Shown piece after piece: positions 50,578 to 59,460 of a DNA stretch of 64,000 nucleotides. How positions within the stretch are numbered: the stretch's first letter is position 1; every line of letters begins with the position of its first letter. The notes below the pieces were generated by a model that was given only the letters and a program-made list of their open reading frames with translations, was not told the origin of the DNA and did not search any database. Source of the DNA: Roseicyclus persicicus (GTDB taxonomy: Bacteria > Pseudomonadota > Alphaproteobacteria > Rhodobacterales > Rhodobacteraceae); the NCBI RefSeq assembly GCF_012395815.1, contig NZ_JAAZQQ010000005.1:186001-250000 (forward strand), in the 5' to 3' direction. The position numbers and the translations under genes are program-made.

Positions 50578-52077
50578 ATGAACGAGCACGTGAACGTGCC
50601 GCCCGGCGGCGCGTCCGGTCCCGACACCGGGCACAGCCTGCCCCACAATGTCGAGGCCGAACAGCAGCTCCTCGGCGCGATCCTCGGCGCCAACGACGTG
50701 CTCGACCGGGTCGACGACCTGGTGAAGCCCGACCATTTCCACGACCCCGTCCACCGCGCGATCTTTGCCATGGCCCAGGCCCGCATCGCCAAGGGGCTGG
50801 CCACCGACGCGACCACGCTGAAGAACTTCGTCGCCGACATCCCCGGGCTCAAGGAGCTGGGCGGCGCCGAATACCTGCTGCGGCTGCAGCTGTCGGCCAT
50901 CGCCACCTCGGCCGCGCGCGACTATGCCCAGCTGATCCACGACCTCGCCGTGCGGCGCGAGCTGATCGCGCTCGGCCAGCGCGTGTCCGATCGCGCCCGC
51001 ACCATGCGCGAGGACGTCTCGCCCGACGACCAGATCGTGACGGCCGAAACCGAGCTGTTCACGCTGGCCTCCTCCGGCACCACCGCCCGCGGCTTCCAGT
51101 CCTTCCTGTCGGCGCTCTACGACGCGGTGAACACCGCCAACGCCGCCTACAACCGCGGCGGCAAGCTGGCGGGCCTGTCCACCGGGCTGAACGATCTCGA
51201 CCGGATGCTGGGCGGCCTGCACAAGTCCGACCTCCTGATCCTCGCGGGGCGCCCCTCGATGGGCAAGACCTCGCTCGCCACCAACATCGCCTTCAACGTC
51301 GCCAAGGCGTGGAAGCGCGGCCGCCGCGACGACGGCACCGAGGGCACGGTGGACGGCGGCGTCGTGGGCTTCTTCAGCCTCGAGATGTCGGCCGCCCAGC
51401 TGGCGCAGCGGGTGCTGTCCGAGGCCGCCGAGATCCCCTCGGAGCTGATCCGCAAAGGCGACCTGACCGAGGCCGAGTTCGAGCGCTACCTGCACGCCGC
51501 CCGCGACCTGGAGCGCTGCCCGCTCTTCATCGACGACACGCCGGCCCTGCCCATCGGCCAGGTCGCGGCCCGCGCCCGGCGGCTGAAACGCGCGCCGCAG
51601 GGGCTGGACCTGCTGATCGTCGACTACCTGCAGCTCCTGCGCGGCTCGGGCCGGTCCGAGAACCGGGTGAACGAGATTTCAGAAATCACGCAGGGCCTCA
51701 AGGCCATCGCCAAGGAGCTGGACATCCCCGTGATCGCGCTCTCCCAACTCAGCCGCCAGGTCGAAAGCCGCGAGGACAAGCGCCCGCAGCTCTCGGACCT
51801 GCGGGAATCGGGCTCGATCGAACAGGACGCCGACGTGGTGATGTTCGTCTACCGGGGCGAGTACTACAAGGAACGCGAGAAGCCCGGCGAGGAGAACCTC
51901 GAGGCGATGACCAAGTGGCAGCAGGACATGGAACAGCTGCACGGCAAGGCCGAGGTCATCATCGGCAAGCAGCGCCACGGCCCCGTCGGCACGGTCGAAC
52001 TGAGCTTCGAGGGCCGCTTCACCCGCTTCGGCAACCTCGTGAAGCCGTGGCAGCAGGGCGCCGACCCGGGCTACTGA
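50578..52077 (+). CDS. dnaB: Replicative DNA helicase DnaB
   Basis: 499 residues. The N-terminal domain (LPHNVEAEQQLLGAILG) and RecA-like helicase domain (LILAGRPSMGKTSLATNIA as Walker A, GLDLLIVDYLQLL as Walker B, PVIALSQLSRQVESREDKRP) are typical. It unwinds DNA ahead of the replisome as a hexamer. An insert with FKRGRRDDGTEG-like charged residues (KRGRRDDGTEGTVDGG, about 243-258) lies in the helicase domain. ATG at 50578 follows GCGAGGGGG. Confidence 0.96.
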   Translation: MNEHVNVPPGGASGPDTGHSLPHNVEAEQQLLGAILGANDVLDRVDDLVKPDHFHDPVHRAIFAMAQARIAKGLATDATTLKNFVADIPGLKELGGAEYLLRLQLSAIATSAARDYAQLIHDLAVRRELIALGQRVSDRARTMREDVSPDDQIVTAETELFTLASSGTTARGFQSFLSALYDAVNTANAAYNRGGKLAGLSTGLNDLDRMLGGLHKSDLLILAGRPSMGKTSLATNIAFNVAKAWKRGRRDDGTEGTVDGGVVGFFSLEMSAAQLAQRVLSEAAEIPSELIRKGDLTEAEFERYLHAARDLERCPLFIDDTPALPIGQVAARARRLKRAPQGLDLLIVDYLQLLRGSGRSENRVNEISEITQGLKAIAKELDIPVIALSQLSRQVESREDKRPQLSDLRESGSIEQDADVVMFVYRGEYYKEREKPGEENLEAMTKWQQDMEQLHGKAEVIIGKQRHGPVGTVELSFEGRFTRFGNLVKPWQQGADPGY

Positions 52078-52091
52078 GGCCGCAACACCCC

Positions 52092-52106
52092 GTTAAGGTT
52101 AACGCG
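52092..52106. repeat. GTTAAGGTTAACGCG element, copy 2
   Basis: Identical to 38348-38362. It starts 14 bases after the dnaB stop. Confidence 0.5.
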
Positions 52107-52118
52107 CCGCCTCCCCCC

Positions 52119-52179
52119 GATCTTTGCTTCGAAAATACTCCGGGGGAGTCGCCCAAAGGGCGACGGGGGCAGCGCCCCC
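52119..52179 (+). repeat. Type B gene-end repeat with two hairpins, copy 2
   Basis: ATCTTTGCTTCGAAAATACTC then CGGGGG. The hairpins are GTCGCCC..GGGCGAC (about 52148-52164) and GGGGGC/GCCCCC with loop AGC (52165-52179). The last hairpin is the same as in copy 1 at 8349-8367. Confidence 0.65.
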
Positions 52180-52213
52180 TTGACCCCGCCGCCCCCCGGC
52201 GCGACAGAAGGCC

Positions 52214-53251
52214 ATGGGCACCGGCATCCTCACCATCGACCTCGACGCGCTCGCCGCCAACTGGCGCGACCTCGCCCGCCGTTCGCGCGGCGAGACCGGC
52301 GCGGTGGTCAAGGCCAACGGCTACGGCTGCGGCGCGGCCGAAGTGGCGACGCGGCTCGCCCGCGAAGGCGCGCGGCGGTTCTTCGTGGCGACATCCGAGG
52401 AGGGCGCGGCGCTCCGCGGCGCGCTCGGGGCCGGCCCCGAGATCAACGTCTTTTCCGGCCACATGGCGGGCGACACGGCGCTGATCCGCGACCACGCGCT
52501 GACGCCGATGCTGAACAGCCCCGAACAGGCCGCCCGCCACCGCGCGGCGCTGCCCGGCCACCCCTACGGCGTGCAGCTCGACAGCGGCATGAACCGGCTC
52601 GGGATGGAGGCGCCCGACTGGGCCGCCACCCGCGCCGACCTCGAGGCCGGGCCGCTCACGCTGGTCATGTCGCACCTCGCCTGCGCCGACGACCCCGCCC
52701 ACCCGATGAACGCGGCCCAGCTGCGTGCCTTCACCGCGATGTCCGCCGGCGTCACCGCGCCCCGCAGCTTCGCGGCGACGGGCGGCATCCTGCTCGGCCC
52801 CGACTACCACTTCGACGTGACCCGCCCCGGCGTCGGGATCTACGGCGGCCAGCCCTTCGCGGACGCCCGCCCCGTCGTCCGCCTGTCGCTGCCCGTGGTG
52901 CAGGTCCGCGACGTGGCACCGGGCGAGATCGTGGGCTATTCCGCCACCTTCACCGCCGACACGCCGCGCAGGATTGCAACGCTGTCAGCGGGGTACGCGG
53001 ACGGGCTCATCCGCTACATGAGCAACGCCGCCTATCTGTCTGCGCCGCATGGGAAATGCCGCCTCGCTGGCCGCGTCTCCATGGACCTCCTGACCGTCGA
53101 CGTGACCGACCTGCCCGCCGTGCCCGACCACCTCGACATCCTCGGCCCCGACCAGACCGTCGACCAGCTGGCCGAGGTCGCGGGCACCATCGGCTACGAG
53201 ATCCTCACCTCGCTCGGGCGCCGCTACCAGCGCCTCTACCTCGGCGCATGA
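52214..53251 (+). CDS. alr: Alanine racemase
   Basis: 345 residues. [12 protein letters not shown] contains the PLP Lys (about residue 33); the catalytic Tyr is in [13 protein letters not shown] (about 262). Also present are [11 protein letters not shown] and [12 protein letters not shown]. It makes D-alanine for peptidoglycan. The ATG at 52214 follows a weak ribosome-binding site. The stop overlaps the MlaE start by four bases, linking a peptidoglycan gene with lipid transport. Confidence 0.95.
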   Translation: MGTGILTIDLDALAANWRDLARRSRGETGAVVKANGYGCGAAEVATRLAREGARRFFVATSEEGAALRGALGAGPEINVFSGHMAGDTALIRDHALTPMLNSPEQAARHRAALPGHPYGVQLDSGMNRLGMEAPDWAATRADLEAGPLTLVMSHLACADDPAHPMNAAQLRAFTAMSAGVTAPRSFAATGGILLGPDYHFDVTRPGVGIYGGQPFADARPVVRLSLPVVQVRDVAPGEIVGYSATFTADTPRRIATLSAGYADGLIRYMSNAAYLSAPHGKCRLAGRVSMDLLTVDVTDLPAVPDHLDILGPDQTVDQLAEVAGTIGYEILTSLGRRYQRLYLGA

Positions 53252-54033
53252 TGCGCGCGCTCACCCCGCTGGCCATTCTCGGGCGCTCCACCCTGTCGCT
53301 TATGGCCGCCATCGGCCGTGTGGCGCTCTATGCCGTGCAGGCGGTCAGCCACCTGCTGCGCCCGCCCTTCTACCCGCGGGAATTCCTCTGGCAGCTCCTG
53401 CACATCGGCTGGCTGTCGCTGCCGGTGGTGGGGCTGACGGCGCTGTTCACCGGCGGGGCGCTGGCGCTGCAGATCTACGCCGGCGGCGCGCGCTTCAACG
53501 CCGAGGCGGTGGTGCCCCAGATCGTCGCCATCGGCATCGTGCGGGAACTCGGGCCGGTGCTGGGCGGCCTGATGGTCGCGGGCCGGGTCGCGGCCGCCAT
53601 CGCCGCCGAGATCGGCACCATGAAGGTGACCGAACAGATCGACGCGCTGGTGACGCTGTCCACCAACCCGTTGAAATACCTCACCGTTCCGCGCATCCTT
53701 GCGGCGACGCTCAGCCTGCCGGTGCTGGTCGCCGTGGGCGACGCCATCGGCATCTTCGGCGGCTACCTCGTCTCGACCACGCGGCTGGGGTTCAACGAGG
53801 CCGCCTACCTGCAGAACACCGCCGATTTCCTCGAACCTTGGGACGTGACCTCGGGCCTGATCAAGGGCGCGGTGTTCGGGTTCCTCGTCGCGCTGATGGG
53901 CTGCTACCATGGCATGAACTCGGGCCGCGGCGCGCAGGGGGTGGGGCGGGCCACGACCAACGCGGTCGTCTCGGCCTCGATCCTGATCCTCGCCGCGAAC
54001 TACCTGCTGACGGAGCTCTTCTTCACCGCATGA
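53248..54033 (+). CDS. mlaE: MlaE-family ABC permease
   Basis: 261 residues, about five or six membrane helices. Family motifs are [59 protein letters not shown] and [22 protein letters not shown]. It is the inner-membrane part of the Mla phospholipid transporter that maintains outer-membrane asymmetry. It pairs with the ATPase encoded next. The MCE-domain MlaD protein is missing here. Two adjacent ATG codons (53248, 53251) are possible starts. Confidence 0.93.
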   Translation: MMRALTPLAILGRSTLSLMAAIGRVALYAVQAVSHLLRPPFYPREFLWQLLHIGWLSLPVVGLTALFTGGALALQIYAGGARFNAEAVVPQIVAIGIVRELGPVLGGLMVAGRVAAAIAAEIGTMKVTEQIDALVTLSTNPLKYLTVPRILAATLSLPVLVAVGDAIGIFGGYLVSTTRLGFNEAAYLQNTADFLEPWDVTSGLIKGAVFGFLVALMGCYHGMNSGRGAQGVGRATTNAVVSASILILAANYLLTELFFTA

Positions 54034-54776
54034 TCCGGCTCGACGACGTCCACAAGGCCTTCGGGTCGAAACAGGTCCTGCGGGGCCTGACGCTCGACGT
54101 GGCGGCGGGCGAAAGCTGCGTCATCATCGGCGGCTCGGGCACCGGCAAGTCGGTCTGCCTCAAGTGCATCCTCGGCCTCGTGCGGCCCGACCGCGGCACC
54201 ATCACCGTCGACGGGCAAGACGTGACCACCGGCGACCGCGACGCCTTTCTCGCCCGCTTCGGGATGCTGTTCCAGGGCGGCGCGCTGTTCGATTCGCTCC
54301 CGGTCTGGCAGAACGTCGCCTTTCGCCTCCTGCGCGGCAGCCAGAAGCGCCCCAGGCCCGAGGCGCGCGAGATCGCCATCGAGAAGCTGCGCCGCGTCGG
54401 CCTGACGCCGGACGTGGCCGACCTCTACCCGTCCGAGCTGTCGGGGGGGATGCAGAAGCGCGTCGGCCTCGCCCGCGCCATCGCGGCGGCGCCCGAGATC
54501 ATCTTCTTCGACGAGCCGACCACCGGCCTCGACCCGATCATGGCAGGCGTCATCAACGACCTGATCCGCGAGATCGTGACCGAGATGGGCGCGACCGCCG
54601 TCACCATCACCCACGACATGTCCTCGGTCCGCGCCATCGCCGACAAGGTGGCGATGCTGCATGACGGCAAGATCCGCTGGCACGGCCCGGTGTCGCAGAT
54701 CGACACCGCCGCCGACCCCTACCTGCGCCAGTTCGTGACCGGCTCGGCGGTCGGCCCGATCGCGGCCCTGCGCTGA
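54030..54776 (+). CDS. mlaF: MlaF-family ABC ATPase
   Basis: 248 residues. Walker A IIGGSGTGKSV, Q loop FQGGALFDSLPV, signature LSGGMQKRVGLARA, Walker B IIFFDEPTTGLDP and the switch His in TITHDMSSV. It powers the MlaE permease. It overlaps both neighbours (four bases, then one base) and so belongs to the alr-mlaE-mlaF run. Confidence 0.95.
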   Translation: MIRLDDVHKAFGSKQVLRGLTLDVAAGESCVIIGGSGTGKSVCLKCILGLVRPDRGTITVDGQDVTTGDRDAFLARFGMLFQGGALFDSLPVWQNVAFRLLRGSQKRPRPEAREIAIEKLRRVGLTPDVADLYPSELSGGMQKRVGLARAIAAAPEIIFFDEPTTGLDPIMAGVINDLIREIVTEMGATAVTITHDMSSVRAIADKVAMLHDGKIRWHGPVSQIDTAADPYLRQFVTGSAVGPIAALR

Positions 54777-55168
54777 TGGACCCCGACGCCGCCCCCGGGA
54801 TCGAGGCGCTGGTGGTCGCCACCGCCCTGCCCCTTGCCGCGCTCCTGTTCCCGCTGGCGGCGCTGGTCTTTGCCGCTGTGAACCTCCGGCGCGGGACGCC
54901 GGCGCGGGTGCTGTTCGGATCGGCGCTGGTGTCCTCGGCCCTCGCGCTCGTGGCGGGCCTCGTGCTGACCCTCCTGCCGGGCCTGCGCCCCGAGGAGGCG
55001 GCCGGGCAGGACTGGCAGGGCTATGCCATCACCTTCGTCTACGCCTGGGCGCTGCTGGATTTCTGGCGCGGCGCGCGGCTGACCGGGGCGCGGCCGCGGG
55101 CGCCGGCCCTGGTTGCGGCCGTGGCGCTGGCGGCGGTGGCGCTGGTCTTCGTGCTGGTGGCGACGTGA
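54776..55168 (+). CDS. Small membrane protein downstream of mlaF
   Basis: 130 residues, not recognised. Four predicted membrane helices (about 15-37, 44-64, 80-96 and 108-130) with a short polar loop (RPEEAAGQDWQGY). It overlaps mlaF by one base (TGATG) and the next gene by four bases, and is of Ala/Leu/Val-rich composition. Its place in the MlaEF run suggests a role at the inner membrane, but no function can be assigned. Confidence 0.6.
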   Translation: MDPDAAPGIEALVVATALPLAALLFPLAALVFAAVNLRRGTPARVLFGSALVSSALALVAGLVLTLLPGLRPEEAAGQDWQGYAITFVYAWALLDFWRGARLTGARPRAPALVAAVALAAVALVFVLVAT

Positions 55169-55590
55169 GGGCGGTGGGCGACATCCTGTCCGACCCCGGC
55201 ACGCTGGCGCTGGTGTTCGGCGGCACGGTGTTTGCCCTGACCGGCGCGCTGGCGCTGTCGGGCGCGGTGCGGCTGGCCACCCGCGCGCGGGGCCGCGTGC
55301 TGCACGCGCTCACGCTGGCCGCGGGGGCGGTGGCGCTGGGGGTGCTGGTGCTGTCGGCGGCGGGGGTCGACCTCGGGCTCGGCGCCATCCTCGGCCTTGC
55401 GGCGGGGGTGGTGGCGGTGCCGTTCTGGCTGATGGGGGCGCTGGCCGCGCGGGTGCGGCCGGCCTGGGTCGACCTGCTCGTGATCGTGGCGGCGCTGGCC
55501 TATTTCACTGCCTATGCCCAGATCGCCGAGGCGCCGGGCGGGGTGCCGCCGATCTTCCTCGGCATCGCCCCGCCGGGCGACGTCCCATGA
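55165..55590 (+). CDS. Second small membrane protein after mlaF
   Basis: 141 residues with a GTG start overlapping the preceding stop (GTGA). About four membrane helices (12-32, 45-65, 72-94 and 100-120) with Arg-rich cytoplasmic loops, then a Pro-rich tail. Not recognised. Overlaps on both sides indicate coupled translation with its neighbours. Confidence 0.55.
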   Translation: MRAVGDILSDPGTLALVFGGTVFALTGALALSGAVRLATRARGRVLHALTLAAGAVALGVLVLSAAGVDLGLGAILGLAAGVVAVPFWLMGALAARVRPAWVDLLVIVAALAYFTAYAQIAEAPGGVPPIFLGIAPPGDVP

Positions 55591-55958
55591 CCCCCATCGC
55601 CGCCGTCGAGGCCATCGCCACGCTGCTCTGGGCCTATGCCGGGGTGACGTTTCTGGCCTGGGCGCGCCACCTCACGCGGGCCGAGCACCGCCAGCGGGTG
55701 CCCCATGTGATCGACCTGATCGCCAACCTGGTGCCGGCGATGATCCTCCTGCTGGTCGTGGTGCTGGTGGGCGCGGTGATCGGGCTGCCCTCGGTCGTGG
55801 TGCTGATCGCGGTGCTGTTCCCCGCGGGCCTGGCCTGGGGCGCGCAGATGGCGCTGAACGACATCCGCGAGACGGCCACGCCGGCCGCCGAGGCCGCGCG
55901 GATCGCGCTGGCGCTGGCGATCGGGTCGGCCGTGATCTGGGCCCGGCAGATCGCCTGA
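55587..55958 (+). CDS. Third small membrane protein after mlaF
   Basis: 123 residues with three or four membrane helices (about 5-25, 43-65, 66-84 and 104-120). Family unknown. The loop EHRQRVPHVIDLIANLVP and MALNDIRETATPAAEAAR are its only polar segments. The start overlaps the preceding stop (ATGA). Confidence 0.55.
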   Translation: MTPIAAVEAIATLLWAYAGVTFLAWARHLTRAEHRQRVPHVIDLIANLVPAMILLLVVVLVGAVIGLPSVVVLIAVLFPAGLAWGAQMALNDIRETATPAAEAARIALALAIGSAVIWARQIA

Positions 55959-56005
55959 CCCCGCGCCCCTTGCAGGCGACCGCGGCGGCGCCCCACATGG
56001 GGCCC

Positions 56006-56464
56006 ATGCTCCGCACCCTGACCGCGCTGAACCTCGCGCTCCTCGTCCTCTTCCCCGTCGCCTGGGCCGCGCCGCTGATGCGGGCGGGCCTGCTGCCGCT
56101 GTTCGGGTTGTCGGAAATCTCGATCCTGTCGGGCATCGGCACGCTCTGGGCCGAGGGCGAGGCCGCGCTGGCCGCCCTTGTCGCGCTCTTTGCCCTCGTC
56201 GCGCCGCTGGCCAAGACCGTCGCGCTGGCGCTGATGCACCTGTCGCGCGCGCCGCTGCGCCTTTTGCCCGCGGTGCAGGTGCTGTCCAAGCTCGCCATGG
56301 CCGACGTGTTCCTGATCGCGGTCTACGTCACGCTGGCCAAGGGCATGGCCGTCGGGCGCGTGGAAACCGCCTGGGGCCTGTGGCTGTTCACCGCCTGCGT
56401 GCTGGTGTCGCTGGGGGTGGGCCTCGCCACCGCGCGGCTGGCGCGGGCGGGCGCGCTCCGCTAA
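56006..56464 (+). CDS. PqiA-domain membrane protein
   Basis: 152 residues. A single PqiA-type domain of about four helices; FGLSEISILSGIGTLWAEGE, LVAPLAKTVALALMHL and LSKLAMADVFLIAVYVTLAKG match the family. PqiA proteins work with PqiB-type MCE proteins in lipid traffic between membranes. In E. coli PqiA has two such domains; here there is one, and no MCE partner is adjacent. Its position beside MlaEF supports a shared lipid-transport role. The start at 56006 or 55997 is uncertain. Confidence 0.75.
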   Translation: MLRTLTALNLALLVLFPVAWAAPLMRAGLLPLFGLSEISILSGIGTLWAEGEAALAALVALFALVAPLAKTVALALMHLSRAPLRLLPAVQVLSKLAMADVFLIAVYVTLAKGMAVGRVETAWGLWLFTACVLVSLGVGLATARLARAGALR

Positions 56465-56468
56465 GCCC

Positions 56469-56840
56469 ATGGGCATGGACCGGATCATCCTCATCTTCGC
56501 CATCACGCTGGGCGTCTACGCGGCGCTTGCGGGCCTGACCTGGACGCAGCGCCTGGTGGGCGAGCGGCGGACGGGGCGCAAGCGGGGCATGGTGCTGAAC
56601 CTCGCCCGCCGCGCGGGGCCGCCGATGATGGGCGGGGCGATCCTGCTGACCGCGGGGGCGGTGATGGACCTGCCGGGCGCCGCGCCGCTGGCCGCCGTGG
56701 TCATCGCGGGGGGGCTGGCCTACGGGCTGCACCGGGGGCTGGCGGAGGTCGGCCAGGGCGACCGGCGGAGCCTGGGGTTCCGGCTGGCCGTCACGCTGGG
56801 CCTGACGCTGGCGATCCTGTGGCAGGCGGGGCTCGCCTGA
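56469..56840 (+). CDS. Fourth small membrane protein, before radA
   Basis: 123 residues. Predicted helices at about 5-24, 52-70, 76-92 and 106-122, separated by basic loops (ERRTGRKRGMVLNLARR). Not recognised. It is four bases after the PqiA-domain gene. It ends about 40 bases before radA, so the operon may continue into radA. Confidence 0.55.
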   Translation: MGMDRIILIFAITLGVYAALAGLTWTQRLVGERRTGRKRGMVLNLARRAGPPMMGGAILLTAGAVMDLPGAAPLAAVVIAGGLAYGLHRGLAEVGQGDRRSLGFRLAVTLGLTLAILWQAGLA

Positions 56841-56879
56841 GCCTTTCCCTTGCCCGCGCGCTCGGCTAAGCCCGGGGGC

Positions 56880-58247
56880 ATGGCCAAGCCCGTGACCCAG
56901 TTCGTCTGCACCGCCTGCGGCGCCGTCCACAAGAAATGGTCGGGCCGCTGCGACGCCTGCGGCGAGTGGAATTCGATCGCCGAGGAGGCGCCGCTGTCGG
57001 CCGGCCCCGGCAAGACGGCGCTCGGCGCGATGAAGGGCCGGCGCATCGGCCTGACCGACCTGCGCACGCAGGAGGTGCCGCCGCCCCGCCGCACCTCGGG
57101 CATGGGCGAGCTGGACCGGGTACTGGGCGGCGGCCTCGTGCCCGCCTCGGCCACGCTGGTGGGCGGCGACCCCGGCATCGGGAAATCCACGCTGCTGTTG
57201 CAGGCGGCCGCCAGCTTCGCGCGGGCGGGCGCCAAGGTGATCTACGTCTCGGGCGAGGAGGCGACGGCACAGGTGCGGATGCGCGCCCAGCGCCTTGGCC
57301 TCGCCGACAGCGCGGTGATGCTGGCCGCCGAGACCAACCTGCGCGACATCCTGACGACGCTGGAGGCCGAGACGCCGGACCTCGCCATCATCGATTCCAT
57401 CCAGACCATGTGGCTGGATACGGTCGAGGCCGCGCCCGGCTCCGTCAGCCAGGTCCGCGCCTCGGCGCATGAGCTGACCAGCTTCGCCAAGCGCCGGGGC
57501 GTCGCGGTCATGCTGGTCGGCCATGTCACCAAGGAAGGCCAGATCGCCGGCCCCCGCGTGGTCGAGCACATGGTCGACACGGTGCTCTATTTCGAGGGCG
57601 AGCGCGGCCACCAGTTCCGCATCCTGCGGTCGGTCAAGAACCGCTTCGGCCCCGCCGACGAGATCGGCGTCTTCGAGATGACCGGCGCGGGGCTGTCCGA
57701 GGTGGCAAACCCCTCGGCCCTTTTCCTGTCCGACCGGGAGGAACCCGCGCCGGGCGCCGTGGTCTTTGCCGGCATCGAGGGCACCCGGCCCGTTCTGGTG
57801 GAAATCCAGGCGCTTGTGGCGCCGTCCTCCCTCAGCCAGCCCCGCCGCGCGGTGGTGGGCTGGGATGGCGGGCGGCTTGCCATGATCCTCGCCGTGCTCG
57901 AGGCGCGGGCCGGTATCTCGTTCCAGGGGCTCGACGTCTACCTCAACATCGCGGGCGGCATCCGCATCTCGGAACCGGCCGCCGACCTCGCCGTGGCGGC
58001 CGCGCTCCTGTCGGCGCGCGAGGACGCGGCGCTGCCGCGCGACAGCGTCGTCTTTGGCGAGTTGTCGCTGTCCGGCGCGCTGCGGCCGGTGTCACAGGCG
58101 GAAAACAGGTTGAAAGAGGCCGCGAAACTTGGTTTCTCGGGCGCCATCGCGCCCGCGGGCTGCAAGTTCGGCAGCGACAGCGGCGTGCGCGTGCAGGAAA
58201 TGGCGGATCTCCCCCGTTTCGTGGGCGAGGTCTTCGGGGCAGGATAG
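56880..58247 (+). CDS. radA: DNA repair protein RadA
   Basis: 455 residues. An N-terminal zinc finger (CTACGAVHKKWSGRCDAC) is followed by a RecA-like ATPase (GGDPGIGKSTLLLQAA as Walker A, the RadA KNRFG motif in RSVKNRFGPADEIG) and a Lon-like C-terminal domain (GLDVYLNIAGGIRISEPAADLA). It promotes branch migration in recombination. ATG at 56880 gives MAKPVTQFVCTACG, the family start. Confidence 0.96.
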   Translation: MAKPVTQFVCTACGAVHKKWSGRCDACGEWNSIAEEAPLSAGPGKTALGAMKGRRIGLTDLRTQEVPPPRRTSGMGELDRVLGGGLVPASATLVGGDPGIGKSTLLLQAAASFARAGAKVIYVSGEEATAQVRMRAQRLGLADSAVMLAAETNLRDILTTLEAETPDLAIIDSIQTMWLDTVEAAPGSVSQVRASAHELTSFAKRRGVAVMLVGHVTKEGQIAGPRVVEHMVDTVLYFEGERGHQFRILRSVKNRFGPADEIGVFEMTGAGLSEVANPSALFLSDREEPAPGAVVFAGIEGTRPVLVEIQALVAPSSLSQPRRAVVGWDGGRLAMILAVLEARAGISFQGLDVYLNIAGGIRISEPAADLAVAAALLSAREDAALPRDSVVFGELSLSGALRPVSQAENRLKEAAKLGFSGAIAPAGCKFGSDSGVRVQEMADLPRFVGEVFGAG

Positions 58248-58280
58248 CGCCCGCGGGCGGGAACGGATAAGGGCAGCGGC

Positions 58281-58841
58281 ATGGAAGGTTTCACCCTCGT
58301 CGACGGCATCGTGGCCGGTGTGATCGTGGTCTCCGCGATCCTGGCCTATGCCCGCGGCTTCGTGCGCGAGGTGCTGTCGATCGGCGGCTGGATCCTCGCC
58401 GCCGTGGTCGCCTTCATCTTCGCGCCGAACGCGCTCCCGCTGATCCGGGAAATCCCCTATCTCGGCGACTTCATCGGCGACAGCTGCGAGCTTGGCGTGA
58501 TGGCCAGCTTTGCCGGCGTCTTCGCCGTGGCGCTGGTGGTGATCTCGCTGTTCACGCCGCTGTTCTCCACCGCCGTGCAGCGGTCGGTGATCGGGGGGCT
58601 CGACGCGGGGCTGGGGTTCCTGTTCGGGGTGGCGCGCGGCGTGCTCCTGGTGGTGGTGGCCTTCATCGCCTACGACCGCGTGGTGGGCAGCGAGCCGGTG
58701 GCGATGGTGTCCGACAGCCGGTCGGCGCAGGTGTTCTCGCACCTGCAGGACCAGGTCGAGGCGCAGATCCCCTCGGACGCGCCGGGCTGGATCCTGGCCC
58801 GCTACGAGCAGCTGACCGGCACCTGCGTGCCCGCCGAATAA
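58281..58841 (+). CDS. cvpA: CvpA-family membrane protein
   Basis: 186 residues, four membrane helices (about 8-25, 30-50, 65-90 and 105-125). VDGIVAGVIVVSAILAYARG, FVREVLSIGGWILAAVVAF and VIGGLDAGLGFLFGVARG are family motifs. Named for colicin V production; the real role is unclear. It usually precedes purF, but a reversed gene lies between them here. Confidence 0.9.
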   Translation: MEGFTLVDGIVAGVIVVSAILAYARGFVREVLSIGGWILAAVVAFIFAPNALPLIREIPYLGDFIGDSCELGVMASFAGVFAVALVVISLFTPLFSTAVQRSVIGGLDAGLGFLFGVARGVLLVVVAFIAYDRVVGSEPVAMVSDSRSAQVFSHLQDQVEAQIPSDAPGWILARYEQLTGTCVPAE

Positions 58842-58844
58842 GCC

Positions 58845-59300
58845 TCAGCCGCGCCCCTTCAGCGCCGACAGCCCCGCGACCAGCAGCAGAAGCGCCCCGC
58901 CCAGGTAGGCCCAGACCCCGAGGCGCAGGAAATCCTGCATCACCTCCCAGGTGCCGGCGATGTCGCCGAAATCGACCGGAAAGGGCAGGCCGAGGTCGCG
59001 GCGCAGGTCCTCGGCCCGGATCACCGCGTCGCCCACGACGACCAGCGGCGACAGCCCCGCCAGCAGCGCCAAGAGCGCCGCGCCCCGCCCCATCACCGCG
59101 ACCAGCGCCGCCAGCCCCGCCACCGCGAAGCCGCCGACGAAGACCCAGGATTGCCACGACGCATCGGCGCCCACCGAGATCGCCCCCTGACGCACCAGCG
59201 ACAGCGGCGACACCTCGGGCCCCGCGAAGGGCGGCTCGACCCAGGTGAGGACGAAACTGGCCGCCATCGCCAGCCCCGCCAGGAAGATGATCGCCCGCAT
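58845..59300 (-). CDS. Four-helix membrane protein between cvpA and purF
   Basis: 151 residues with four hydrophobic segments (3-18, 48-66, 70-88 and 127-147) and a polar loop (AVIRAEDLRRDLGLPFPVDFG). Not recognised. It is encoded on the opposite strand to both neighbours and ends three bases after the cvpA stop. Gene-length and hydrophobicity patterns make it credible as a real gene. Confidence 0.6.
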   Translation of the reverse strand: MRAIIFLAGLAMAASFVLTWVEPPFAGPEVSPLSLVRQGAISVGADASWQSWVFVGGFAVAGLAALVAVMGRGAALLALLAGLSPLVVVGDAVIRAEDLRRDLGLPFPVDFGDIAGTWEVMQDFLRLGVWAYLGGALLLLVAGLSALKGRG

Positions 59301-59460
59301 CGCCCGGTTCCTCTTGCAAGACCGCCCGGAATGCAGGCTAAAGGGGCGGCACGCCGCCGTCCACCGGGCGCGTGGCCGGGACGATCATGATCGTTTGATG
59401 ACACCGCCGCCCGCCTGCCCTATGTCACCCCTGTCGACGCCGACCGGAGATTCGCCCCCG

